Shown here piece by piece: positions 1 to 12,017 of a stretch of DNA of 64,000 nt. Each line of letters opens with the position of its first letter. The stretch's first letter is position 1. Source of the stretch: Liolophura sinensis (taxonomy: Eukaryota > Mollusca > Polyplacophora > Chitonida > Chitonidae). The notes under the pieces were generated by a model. That model made no database searches and was not told the origin of the DNA. It saw only the letters and a program-made list of their open reading frames with translations. The stretch is from the NCBI RefSeq assembly GCF_032854445.1, contig NC_088296.1, positions 13,554,706 to 13,618,705 of the forward strand, in the 5' to 3' direction. Made by a program: the position numbers and the translations under genes.

Positions 1-518
1 CATAAAGAGCCCTTTCTGCAAAGAATTACGTATTGACCACTTGATTTTTAGCAAACTTTTCTTATACTTGGGAAGTGTAGATCACACACAAATCCATATA
101 TTGATTATTACATTATAGTCTACACGCTCACGATTCCTAGCAATACTTTCTCAGGAGATAAATCGTCAGAACAAACTGAGCAATGTGAAACGCATGCAGT
201 AATTGGATTCTTTTAAAGAAAGAGTTTATGTCATAAAATCAGAAATATATTGTACATGTATGTTGTTTTAAATTCGACTTTTCCTAAATAAGTATAATGC
301 TTCTAATTTATGGCCTTAGCTTATTATTGAGCGGGCAGACACAGGGACACAGTTTTAGCTCTACATTAGCACTTCGACTTGACACGGGGACAACGCCCCT
401 TGATTCTACAGAGCTGCTGAAAGTTATACTGTTGTCAAGCAGTAGTGTAGTATATTTTAACTGTCGCCAAGGACTAACTTTACCTGTACATGCCTATTGT
501 TCTTATCCTCTATTGCAG

Positions 519-641
519 AATTCTGCAGTTCTAACAACACCTGCAATGACAACACCGCGTGTACGGACCCATCTAATAATGGCAGGTGCCGGTGTAACTG
601 TTTACAAGGATCAACACTGTCACCCACAGGACAATGCCTGG
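519..641 (+). CDS. EGF/EB-like exon of gene 1 (partial gene entering from left edge)
   Basis: This 123-nt internal exon has an acceptor TATTGCAG before it and a GTGTGT donor after it, and both introns are phase 1. It encodes 41 residues with seven cysteines spaced as Cys-x5-Cys-x5-Cys, then Cys-x-Cys-x-Cys, and a final Cys after the motif SPTGQCL. The same motif closes the EGF-like exons at 39553-39678, 27951-28072 and 17794-17910, so this is the third EGF type of the family. The domain would be extracellular. Signal and earlier EGF exons are not visible upstream and probably lie outside the window. The GTGTGT donor is weaker than the GTGAGT of its gene 4 homologue. Confidence 0.6.
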
Positions 642-1380
642 GTGTGTACCAAGGGTTCTGTTCAATTGATGACATATGATATAATTATGAAAGTACCAAA
701 ATCCAGTGTATTAACGTATACGTGTCGCATCCAGTAAAGGATGGCGTTGCAGAAATGTGTCTCCACACATGGTAATACAAATAACATCTGTAAAAATGCC
801 ATTAGCATCACTTCACATTTTTCTCTAATTGCTGTTTCAACCATGGTGCTGTTGAGTATTTATGTTATTATTTAACTGAATTCCATTGTATTTGACAATT
901 GGTAAACTGTGATTCTGACAGTTGATAAGCTGTTATAGTAACGCTTTCTCAGAAAATATACCCAGGTTTAGGCGTCGAGATCATGGTATGAGCTTCATCT
1001 AAATAAACCTGTTGTAAAATAACTCGCCTATGTACTGTCTAACTGACACAATTTCTCAACATCAGTTAACTGCTGCGGTTGAACATGGGGTGTTTTGTGA
1101 GATTCAAATCGCATATATGTGTTTATTGCGAGGACTCCTGATGCGTATTGCTACATCACGGGCTACTATTAGCTTCTGACCTATGATATCTCATTTTCGA
1201 ACATCGCCGTGCATGCATGTCAAGGAGTCCTTACATGACACGATATCTAAATTACATGAACCTGGAATGATTTCTCCAAGTCACGGCCTTTCTTCGATTT
1301 ACCTCACCGCTGTCATGGAAGTGAAATATTCAAACAGATGAATTAAGAATTTACAAGACTAGAGCATATCCGCTGTTTAA
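642..1380 (+). other. intron-like non-coding stretch of gene 1
   Basis: No exon with both a splice acceptor and donor, and no recognisable domain, is visible here. It is read as the intron following the EGF-like exon. Confidence 0.4.
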
Positions 1381-1716
1381 AAGCAAGTTGTAAACAGATC
1401 CACTACTATAGCCTTGTGAAAAGGCGCTGTCTCCCAGGACCAATGTCAAGTTGTGTCAAATGGCAGTTATAGAATGTCGACTGTGCACTTTCTCTATGAT
1501 TGATCACCCCTGGAGCAGATTATTCCAAACAAGGGTAGACCTGATGGCAATATCCAGTGGTTCTGTCGGGTGTCGTTACAGCCAGTTTATACAGGGGAAG
1601 TAACTGATACACCGCACTGTAAGAAGAACCAGTTATGGTATAAAACTTTTCAAATCGATGTCACATATCCTGAAAGCTGTCAAATTAACGGAAGGGGGAT
1701 AACATTATTGCCGTGA
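1381..1716 (+). pseudogene. decayed Ig-like domain segment in gene 1
   Basis: One reading frame runs through this stretch, interrupted only by TGA codons at 1417-1419 and 1501-1503. It shows an Ig-like layout: a first Cys in the segment QDQCQVVSNGS, an F-strand-like segment NIQWFCRVSL, and a G-strand plus linker IDVTYPESC, which resembles the YPP linker that often ends Ig C2 domains. Both stops could derive from TGG (Trp), but that is a guess. No clean phase-1 acceptor and donor pair was found around it. I read it as a degraded extracellular Ig domain exon between the EGF and TM exons; chance similarity is possible. Confidence 0.4.
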
Positions 1717-2867
1717 AATTCGTATATATTAATCTGTTATAATTTTCCGATATCTTGATTTTTTAAAAAATCCGAAATGAAGCCAATATTCTTTGCGCAG
1801 AAAAAGATACCAACCGTAACGTTTACAGTGGAAACGTAAGAATTCTGAAACCGGGTTGACCGTGACTTACATCATCAGATTATATGTAAATGTGCGGTCA
1901 AACAACGCGAAAACAAAATAATCGCGAGTTTGTTTGCTTGACCTGTTTGCTTGACCTGGATAACTGACACCTGGCAAATAATAATCAAAAATTTATTATT
2001 TTTCATTCTTTTTTTCTTAAGTGTTTTCAAAAGAAATTCTTTTTTTTTGAATTATGATATGAGTTAGTGTACATCTTTAAATAATCTAAATTAAATACAT
2101 CTGCTATTGTTAAAGGTGAACTGCAAAGTAGTGATGAATCAGGCGGGAAAAACACTTCAACGCAATACCGAGATGGTGAGTAGCTCAAATTCATTCTTCC
2201 TCACCGCACCCCTATTCTAGGCCATTTCTCTGGAGTTGCGTTTGGTCCACGCGGCTTTGTTGACAGCTATTAAACCAGTCAAAATAACAACAAATTTGCC
2301 CAGTGTTGGATTAACACTGGGGTGGATGGTTTTAAGAACTACAGGTGATAACTTTGTACCCAAGTTTTAATAGTCTAGGGTTTATTTTTGTGATCGCAAC
2401 ATGTGTTAAATAATAGCCGTCATTCCCGGCTATAAATTAAAAGATATAGCACTACAAAGCTTTGCATTTGACTTTTTGGAAATAAAATTGCATAACCGAC
2501 TAAACATCCACATGTTACGCCAGACGTGAGGTCACACTGAATCAAAGTAAGCTATATCCTGTATACCATGCTGAAAAATTTCTGCCTAACAAATTGAGTA
2601 GAAAGATAAATGCTTTGGGGGCTAAACTTATATTTATTTGACGATAAGCTTTTAATGATAATATTACTTAGACAAGGTAGGTTTTTGCCACATCGTTTTA
2701 AAAACGTAGGTATACAATGTTCATCAGTGAAAAGCTGTTGGACCCGATTGTCAGACTGGGATACGTTTTTAGAAGACAAACATAGTCACACTATATGAAT
2801 TATTACAAACAAATATTTACATCATGTCTTTCGTCGCATATGTTTTGTCTGTTTATTAAGTCGACTG

Positions 2868-3015
2868 GGCTTCTGTCCGCTGGGGTTTTTGTCCTCCCTC
2901 GTTTTTGTCGCGGAGCTTTTGTTCGTGGGCCTCTGTCTGCGGAACTTTTGTCAGCCGGGGCTTTTGTTCGTGGGCTTCTGTCCACGAAACTTTTGTCAGC
3001 CGGGGCTTTTGTATT
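2868..3015 (+). repeat. GC-rich minisatellite, about 45-bp unit
   Basis: The stretch is made of repeated CTTTTGT-CNCGGG type segments. The clearest full unit is about 45 bp and starts CTTTTGTTCGTGGGC and ends CTTTTGTCAGCCGGGG; slightly more than two such units are followed by a partial one, and shorter degenerate subunits precede them. Open frames on both strands here come from the repeat and are not genes. The other duplication arm carries a shorter array at about 53565-53690. Confidence 0.8.
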
Positions 3016-3413
3016 GGAATCGCCATATCCATGCCCATGTCGCACTTTACATGGTAAAGGGAGCCCAGTCTGCATTCATTAAACGTCGTGCTGGGAAATA
3101 GTCTTGTGATTGATGTTACAGATGTTACTTGGAGGAATAATAGCAGGCCAACCACTTTCCGCTTGGATTCCTACTGGGCATATGCAAACATTATTGGTCT
3201 AGAAAGTATGTGTAAATTTAATCAAATCCAATTTATTATAAGATGTGATGAACTAATTTGTTTGTCCTTTTCCAAGGCAACTGCCTTAGTAGATAGGTGA
3301 TACATTTGTGCCTGGATTCCGGATAAACATGTATGTATATTTTTTTATCAGAAACATATTTTAATATGACATAGAAGATGACGTTCGATTGTATCCGAAT
3401 ACAATTTGTTCAG

Positions 3414-3510
3414 GTGATGATTCCCGGGCGCTAACTATAGGACTTGCTACTGGAATCGGAGGGGTGGTCCTAGTGGCTCTCATTGTTTTGGTTGCTGTAG
3501 TCCTTGCTCG
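3414..3510 (+). CDS. transmembrane exon of gene 1
   Basis: This 97-nt exon has acceptor TTTGTTCAG and donor CG|GTAAGT. It starts in phase 1 and ends in phase 2. It encodes a short acidic lead (GDDSRA), then a hydrophobic helix of about 26 residues including GIGGVVLVALIVLVAVV, ending in an Arg split across the intron. The helix is followed by basic RRRKSKR in the next exon, which fits a type I membrane topology (outside to inside). The homologous exon of gene 5 (52065-52161) is also 97 nt. Confidence 0.8.
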
Positions 3511-3815
3511 GTAAGTGGGTCCCTCAGTTGTGCTGACCGATCATATTTCAATCCTTAAGTTCTGTACTTCTCATTCTGTTCTGCATGAATGTATCAAGCT
3601 TGCATTTCGTTTTACCTGTACTTGTAATCCACTGGGCCTGTCAAGAAGAACAATCGCGCGCATCCGTGGATGATTTTATTCTCGTTTGTACCTTGGGAGA
3701 ATCATGTTCCATCAAACAATCAGTCGGTTTGCACGTCCTGATGCCAACATTTTTAGTTATTCCTCAGTAGATGATATCAAACAAATCAAGAAACGCATGT
3801 AATTCTGTCTTACAG

Positions 3816-4380
3816 GAGAAGAAAGAGTAAAAGAGCCAATGACAACGAATTGGCTAGTTTAAGGAGGCAGTCGAGTCATCCCCATCCATCGAGGGCTCCT
3901 AGCCGTCACACCTACCAGAGCACCGTTGACCCGCCATTGCCTGGTCAGAGTGGGATGGATAACCCGGCTGGTCCAACGGTTATCGTGCACACCGAAGTCT
4001 CCGTCATTAATCCTCCGTCTCGACCAGGAGCATACGAAGATGTGGATAATGACTTCCCTGTGATCTACAGTACTGCCAAAGTCACCAACAAATGGAACAA
4101 GAATAAAGCTAATCAAGCACAACAAGCAAGCAACGCCATCAGTCCGCCGTCCAGGTCTGGTGTCAAAGCTGAGCCCAAGAATGTCAACGATCCCTACTCA
4201 AATCAAACCATATCCTTCAACAAAACACAACAAATACAAAAGAAAAATGAAGGGTCGTCAGAAAATATGGAAAATCAGTACAACACTTTGTATGATCTTA
4301 AACCAGCGGATAGTAACACCGCTGGTACAGCTCTTAGAGGTAACCTTGAATACGACGAAATAAAGCTACAAAAAGTGTAA
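3816..4380 (+). CDS. cytoplasmic tail exon of gene 1 with tyrosine motifs
   Basis: The exon begins after TCTTACAG; its first base completes the split Arg codon. It runs 565 nt to TAA at 4378-4380 and gives 187 tail residues. It opens with a basic stop-transfer stretch (RRRKSKR). Several tyrosines sit in signalling-type contexts: GAYEDVD, VIYSTAKV, DPYSNQ, QYNTLYDL and, near the end, LEYDEI. The last matches the ITIM consensus (I/V/L/S)-x-Y-x-x-(I/V/L), and YNTL is a YxxL site. The gene 5 tail (51192-51756) is also exactly 565 nt and clearly homologous. An SH2-recruiting role is inferred from these motifs. No enzyme domain is present. Confidence 0.8.
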
Positions 4381-7300
4381 TAGAAAAGCCAAGGCTTACT
4401 GGCAGGAGGGTGCGTTTCTCTTATGTTTATCTAGAAGGTTTTAACAAGTTGAGATGAGAAAAAAACTGAGATTAGATCAGCAGAAAGTGTTAAATGCTCA
4501 TCATCGTCGTCATTATGACTGAGTTTATATAATTATAGAGAGCCTTCATTTTTTTTTCATATACTTTTTTTTGCATATATTTTCCGTACCACATGACTAC
4601 ATGTATTATTTTGTTAACTCAATATGCACCTTTGCTTATAACTGCAAACTGATACAATGTATAATAGGCAGGTGTGCTTTAAATATGCCTCATGCAAGAA
4701 CATACATATAATCTGTGCTATTTACGCCAACACCTGAGAGGTTAATCGGACTGCTCTATACATTCTTTACGCTGCATTTTGCAAAAAATAATGCGATCAT
4801 CTACATGCAAGTCTTCTATGTTTGTTAGACCTAAAGGTGTAATGTACATGCACTGCAATCTGAATGCACAGAATGTCTTATACGCAGAGATCATGTACTG
4901 TAATTACGTCGGCTTCAGACTGAGATTCAGCCTATTTCGAACAATTACCAATACACAGAAGCGTTGAAAAATAGCACTGTGAAATGTTTTTTAATTTTCC
5001 ATTTACCACAAATGTGTGCAGGAGGTTTAACATTCTTTCAATGCTTTAGGTGACGTCAATCGCGTTTAGCGGTCAATATTATCCATTAAGCTTGTTTTAG
5101 AATTCTGATGTTTGCATATGTTTCAGCCACTGTACATTTGCTGATATTGGTGTGTGTACTTTCTGTATCTGATTAATAACATTATTTATAATTCAGAGAT
5201 GTGTATTTGCTTGAATTACTTTACATTTGTTACTTTTGCTCTGTGTCCTTTACGTATCCGACTAACGCAGAATTTCCTATCAATTTACGAATTTAACCGA
5301 AGCATAATAACTCAACCCCATCTCTTCTTCTTGTGTAATTCCTGTAAAAGACACAAGATGTTGTGTAAATGTATGTATGTTACTCAGTATATCACATTGC
5401 CTTTTATTTGGCACATCCAGCTAATAATACAAAAAGGAATTTAAGGTGAAGAAAAATACCTTAGATTTTGTTCGTGAGACGAGAGATAATACTGTAAAAT
5501 AAGTGAGCATAATGTGCTGTAAAGAAGAGCGTAATAACAGGTGTTAAACACATTGCAATATATTTTGCATGAAGAAAATTCGTCACACATAACGGCATAA
5601 AAATAATAAAACTTTTAACAGCTGTATTCTAGGCGGGACTATATACAAGCATCAATGTTCCTTAATATCTGTTTCATCAAAAGTAAACTAAACTGCAAAA
5701 GGATAGTAGTACAAAATGTGCGTATAAAATTTGTGAGTTGCAAAAAAATTCTTCTTGAATAGCTGGGAAAAGCGTTGTGCTATGGGTGCCATGCGGATAT
5801 TACTTCAAACAACAGTGTGGAAAACTTTAGTTTCTGGTCATGTTTTTAGGGTCTTAAGTTGGTGTTATTTCTGATGTGTTGTTTAATGGAATTTATACGT
5901 TATTGAGTTAAGTATGTATATCTTTTACCATGTGCACTAATAATTGTAATACATTTTCTTAAGATTACGCTTTTGCTCCACTTTGTTTCTCGTCTTCTTT
6001 CAGCTGGTTAGTTTTCCGTTTAAAAGTTAACAGAATCTTTAAAACCGTACATCATGTGAATTAAAACAGTAACGTTGGAGTAGGACGATCCGTGTCATTT
6101 AACACTTCTTTCAAATCCAGGCAACGGAATAAATTGTCGTTTTGTGTACAAAGCACATTGAAAAAGATTGATGCTGTGCAGAATTGTAAAAATTGTGTTA
6201 TGTAACATAGAATGCGGAATAGTAAATATGCTGCACAAAACGGACTAAAGGCTATTCTTGATTTCATAATTAATTATCTTTGCTTGCAATATATTCTGAC
6301 AGTACTTTGTTGTATAGCATTTTTCTCTATCAATTTTAATGTTAGACAAGTGTGTCTGCATGAGCGAGCCTTTTTCACAGATGAGTTTACACGATGTATA
6401 TTCATACAGGTCAGGTCACACAGTTATAGTGTGATGGTTGGTTATCCTTACACTCTCTCGTTCTCCTTTGGTGTTAACGATTAGGTTAATGTTAAAATGC
6501 TTTTTACAATTATTAACAACGTTGTTGGTTATGTCATTTTGGGATGAAAGTAGCAAATTCGTAAGCTGACTTTAGCTGGTAAAGGTGCTCTGTTCAAGAG
6601 CAGGCATAAAGAGTAGCTCCTCTATAGGTCCTGTGTACGATGTAACTCTACACGCATGTTCACAGAGAATTCACAGATGGTCATTGCATAAAAATGCATG
6701 CTACGAGACTTGCTGCACAACGGAGATGAAGCCGTAGAAAACGTCTTGTGTATTACTAGAAAATCAGTATGTAAGATGTGCTCCACATATAGTGTTTTCA
6801 AGTGGACAATCAAACGCAGATGTATACAGACCGATCCCAGTCATATATATGACACAAATACATATAGTACATGTTTGAAGGAAAAACTCAGTAATGCCAG
6901 CGCTTTTGTGATCCTTCCCCATGCTAAGTTTATAACGTAACATATAAAGAAGGCGTAATAATTTATTGCATATAAGTTCAAAATCCAAATGTACAAGCTT
7001 TATCTACAAGCTAAGCAAAGTACTGGGGGTAACCGAAATATTACGTGTAACACACCTATTATTATTAAAATTAGTACGGAAACGGCAGTTACTCTTCAGA
7101 AATCCGATTACAAATAAACACAAACACATGCAGTCATTATAGACACAGTAATACTGGTATATACAGAAACAAGATACGACTAGCGTCATGCAAACTATTG
7201 GTAGAAGACTATTCCAAATCAGCCTGAGGATATATTTTTGTCAAATTCAAACTGACATTTAAATTTAGTTGGAAATAAAAACAAAATCCCTTCAAACGAA

Positions 7301-7464
7301 GTCATGTCACTGTAGTGAGTAGGCTATACATGTATTTAATACTAAACATGTGCAGTGTACTACTGGTTACGGGAAAGGTGCATTTGGTCAGAAAGTCGCT
7401 TTTCCTGTTTTCTGTAGCACGAAGGACTGGGAGCAGGAGATTAAGAGTTACATGACACAATGTA
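4381..7464. other. non-coding spacer downstream of gene 1
   Basis: No coding region can be supported. The ORFs here are short and have no recognisable domain or splice context. Much of the stretch is repeated in reverse complement at about 47600-51190, so it is duplicated spacer between convergent genes. Confidence 0.6.
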
Positions 7465-9026
7465 AACTACCGGGCAAAAGAAACGTATAACTTTTAAATG
7501 CAGTTTTTTTCTATGGAATAATACGTTGAATAAGTTTGAACGTTGTGCGAATACGTTTGCACATAAGCACCCTGTGTACACGTCACTTTTTAACCAGATT
7601 CAATGAAATTGGTGTAAGACATCATGAAAAATCGGAAAAACAGAGTTTCGGGTCCTGTTGAAAATCCTCGATAATGACCGCCATATAAATACCGATGTAG
7701 CACATGGTAAGGGTGCAATACCATAAAAAACATCGAAGAGATGCCGAGACTTACACAAGCAGAACGTGATAGAGCCACTGGTATGGCCGACATGGTTGCC
7801 AGTTAACAACACATTGCCAGAACATTCAATTGCAGTCAAGCCACCATCAGCAGACTGTTGGGTCGTTACCGCCTAACAGGCAGGACACAAGATCGTCCAA
7901 GATCGGGCAGGCCAAGTGTTACAACGCCTGGCGAAGACCGGTACATCCACACAATCCACCTGCGTAACCGGTTTGTGACGGCGACGTCAACGGCGGAAAC
8001 GGTGGAAACGGCACTGGGACACCCCATCAGCAGACGCACAGTCTTACGACGACTACGCGTGAGTGGTATCAGAGCCTATCGCCCCTTCCGTGGAATGGCA
8101 TTGACTCTTCTACACCGTCAAAACAGGCTGCGTTGGGCAAGAGTTGTACGTCGATGGCAGCGACGAGACTGGGAAAGGGTGCTGTTCACTGATGAAAGCC
8201 GATATAACCTCTTCAGAAATGATAGTCGAATTCGTGTCTATCGACGCAGGGGACAGCGATTGGCACAAAACTGCATTCAGAATGTCCACCCTTTTGGTGC
8301 TGGTGGGGAGCTTGTATGGGGCGGAATTTGTGGACAGGTGAGAACGAGATTGGTCATCATCCAGGGAAATCTGACTGGCCAAAGATACCGAGATGAAATA
8401 TTGGGACCTGTTGTGGTGCCATTCGTGCATCAATAGCAAAGGGGTATCCTTTTGCACCAGGACAATGCACGACCTCATACCGCCAGAGTTGTACTAAATT
8501 ATCTGGACACCGTTGATGTCAACGTACTGCCTTGGCCAGCACGATCGCCAGACATGAATCCCTTAGAGCATCTGTGGGATCATCTTGATCGACGTCTGAG
8601 ACAACGCGTCCCTCCCCCACAAAACAGGCAACAGCTCGAACAGGCTTTATTTGAGGAGTGGGACAGAATTCCTGATGACGTCATCCGGCGACTGACGACT
8701 TCCATGAGGAGACGTATTTTGGCTTTAATTGATGCAATGGGTGCTCACACACGCTACTAACGATCTGTCTTATGACATGATAGGACATTAGGTACACCTT
8801 TTTAAGGGAGTCCCTTTACTTCCATTTGTGTAATTTTTCAGATTTACCCCATGCCTTCTTTACTCGGCCTGACAGAAAGTGTAATATCCATATGGCTTTG
8901 AATTTTTGAACAGAACTTGGGAAATGGTTTATTGCAATATAATGCTTATCATGTTGATACTGTCTGTCTTTCTTTCTCTTTCTTGTGGTGCTGAACAAGG
9001 TTATACGTTTCTTTTACCCGGTAGTT
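7465..9026 (+). mobile_element. Tc1/mariner-type DNA transposon, full length
   Basis: The element is 1562 bp and is bounded by terminal inverted repeats of about 27 bp. The left end begins AACTACCGGGCAAAAGAAAC; the right end is its near-perfect reverse complement with one difference. Both ends are flanked by TA (7463-7464 and 9027-9028), the target-site duplication of Tc1/mariner elements. The mirrored position in the other arm (TA at 47584-47585) is uninterrupted. The transposase inside carries two stops, so this copy is not autonomous. Confidence 0.93.
7741..8760 (+). pseudogene. Tc1/mariner transposase, two in-frame stops
   Basis: One reading frame of 339 codons plus a stop runs from ATG at 7741 (MPRLTQAERDRA) to TAA at 8758-8760. 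Premature stops are TAA at 7804-7806 and TAG at 8434-8436, with no frameshift. The N-terminus has a helix-turn-helix region (QHIARTFNCSQATISRLLG) and a GRPR-like basic linker. The DDE catalytic triad is still visible: Asp in LFTDESRYN, Asp in LHQDNARPHTA and Glu in SPDMNPLEHLWD, with 34 residues between the last two (DD34E, the Tc1 signature). Length is normal for the family. It would have cut and pasted its own TIR-bounded element. Confidence 0.95.
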
Positions 9027-12017
9027 TATGTTACTAGAGCACAGAGAGTAAATCTAGAGCACCGACCACATCGCAGATGTATACAGTGAGTCCTTGTCAA
9101 ATGATCACATGTTACCGGCGAAACCCGCCATCTTGTCTATAGTGATGGCTATGTACTGTTCATGCAAAAGTTTATAAAAAGCAAATTAGACGTTCCATAT
9201 ACATGTGCTACTACTAAGGTTAAAACAAATGCAATGACTGATCTAGAATTGGTCATCATAATGTGACTATGTAGACTTTCTTTATGTTCGCCACGTGTTC
9301 TGTACAGCAGAGTCTATTTTGAATTATTTAACGCGCTGATTGCGATCTGTCGTACAGTATTTACCATTCACCTCTATCAGAAAATATAGTTCTTACACAC
9401 GCTTTGGTACATTTTTGGAATTGATGCATTTCCAAAATGTGAATTGGTTTTCCACATTTTAGTGGCTCCTTACAGTTATTTTTAAACATATCAGTCTTTA
9501 CTTTTTTGACTTTGCATGTTTTCTTTTTCTCATCGAAAACAATTCACGGTCCGTTGGTTTAAACATTCTCCCGGGAAAAGACCACTGCTATATTAAAGTT
9601 ACTGTCAATGACGTACTATACCGTGAATATGAGTGTTTTAATAGACATTTATTACGAAGCCAAACTGATAAATGAATGAAATAATATGTAAAGATTTGCA
9701 ATAACATATTTAAACTTATCTGATATCTAGCTTGGCGGTATATAAAGCAAGTTTTAAAAAAAAGGGACTTTCGTGTGTGGTTGAAATTAATCCCTTCTCC
9801 ATTACCTCGCTTTGTTAAGGACATAAGAAATAAGTATACAATAATCGGAATCATTCTCGTAATCCTATTCGACACAACGTTTTCAGGTAACATGTTACCC
9901 CATGACCAAAGCGGGCAATGCGTCTGAGACCCCAAAATACAATGGTGAATTTAGCCGTTCTCTGAACTTCAAAATTATTTCTTTTTTTTTTTTTTTGATT
10001 GATAAAATTATGTCTCTATGAACCATTGCGATACTCTGTTATAGCTTACTGCTCCCTAATTAGACATCAAATCTGTGAAAATGATTTCTATTCACTCAAT
10101 TATATTTTTGTTATAAAGGGAGTTCCAACAGGAAGACGCCTTAAAATAGCAAAACTTGCCTTTGACCCTACATTTGTCTTTTGATAGAACAAAATTATAA
10201 ATCGCATCACTGCAATTTTTCACAAACGTTCTTAAGCAATTGTACTTCTTGGTTAAGTAAGTTTTGCTTGTTTGAAGTCCTTTATGTTTTCTTTTTCTGC
10301 ACATTACTGCTTCTGATATTCTGACGGTTTCTATTTTATTTTGCTTCAAGGTAAAATGACTTGTAATGCGTAAGCAGTGGTGCACCAGATTATGTTATGT
10401 ATTACAATACACAGTGGTGCTTGCTTTTTGAATGCAAATCATATCTGAACAACCCCATAATTTTTCCAGAGAATTTGGCCAGATAAATTATTTTTGCAAA
10501 TGGCACATATGCTTTATCTCTGTTTTTGCAGTGCGTGGTTGCTCTCAGTATTTAACAGGTAAGTAGCCGTGAGGGTTAACGATAAACACCGTAAAGTCAG
10601 TACACTGCCCCAACGTCTTGGGAGTGTAGGCATTGTCGTTCTTTCAACGTTAGCAATCTATACCCGCCTGAGCAAAGTCTACCTGCACCATAAAAAGTGT
10701 TTCACGTCTTAGTGGAAGAGATTGAATGTCCACCAATGAGTCCAAGGTTGTTTGGTAAGAGGACTAGACTGCAACCGCCGTGCACAGAAACCTGTTGGTG
10801 TTGACTGATTACAACTCCGTAATCAAAGGAACCGCTCAGATGTGACGTGAGCTGCCGTTTGCGTTGTAAACCAGTAAGGCGTTATGCCTATGTAGAAACA
10901 TGTTTATCTCTATGTTGCTTTTATTCTCAGTGCTATTATCATACGCCATCAAATTACTGTTTTATCCCATGGAGCTACAAATATATGTGTAAGACTCGGT
11001 AAACAACTCAGATTATCATGTACACACGTCTGCCAATAGACCAAAGTTTCAGAAAGTCGACAAGGGTAGTCATTCAGACAGCCAGTTCACAAACTGTTCT
11101 GAATGTCCTTCCATAACCTCTCTGTAAGCGATCTATCGTAATCTCTGACATGTCAGTCGTCAGAACAGATAATGCGGGTAGAATGTCATGTGAATACTTG
11201 GTGTATGTATGGGTGGATTTTTCTGCAATGAATCGAAAAATATTCGATTTGATATTTGATGTTCTGGCCGGGGATATACAGCCAGGTATATTTTCAGACA
11301 GCTGGAAAAGAGATTTGGTTTAACCTAACCACCGACGTGTGTATTTTATTACCCAAGTTATAATATATTACACAATAGTCCCCTTGGTTATCTGCTGCTA
11401 TCATATTTATATTAACTAAGGCTCTTGTACTTAAAGTAACCATTTAGTACTAAATTTGCATATAATAAGCTTCTAAAGGAACGGATGTTAGACAAGCGCA
11501 TGTTTATGTATGCTGATGAAATAATGCAGTACATGTAAGTAACACCGTAATAATTGGAAAACAATTAATTTTGTTGTGAATAATATGAAAAAATACGTGA
11601 TTTGCAATGTACAGTCTTCTTAGTATAACTAAATATCTTCATATACAGCATGCTGTTTCCTTATATAACAGTGAAGAGATGTTTTTCTACATCTGTGTCG
11701 TTCAAAAATCTGTTTATACATAACAGTCAGAAAAGATACTGCCAGCATTATTTCGACAGACTCTTGGGGAACACGGTTCACAGTTAATATTGAGAGCTTT
11801 TAACCATATATTAAAACAAAACGATGTTCCATTATTGCTATATCCTTTTCCATAGAAGATAATCTCGTGTGCAAACATCTAAAATATACCGTTAAATGTG
11901 GTTTAAAATGATACAGCCGTAGTCTCAAATTCTTGTCTAAATGTCAGATGGCATTATTGAAATCAACGTGACGAGAAACTGTTACGAAGAGTAAAACATT
12001 TGAAAATCAGTCAGTGT
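9027..12017. other. non-coding spacer between convergent genes 1 and 2
   Basis: No gene is supported. The stretch is largely mirrored at about 43400-47580. It includes a T-rich run near 9980-9996 that pairs with the A-run at about 46341-46364 in the other arm. Confidence 0.6.

Noticed and set aside
297-737. 146-codon ORF on + as a gene
   Set aside because: It reads through introns and is in a different frame from the EGF exon at 519-641, which has good splice sites and the family cysteine pattern.
2795-3155. Overlapping open frames on both strands
   Set aside because: They arise from the GC-rich minisatellite; proteins are simple repeats without homology.
3088-3300. Frame conserved with 52141-52401 in the other arm (SYWAYANI / SYWACVNI) as an extra exon
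   Set aside because: Differences are mostly replacement changes spread like those of flanking non-coding DNA, and no matching acceptor and donor pair was found.
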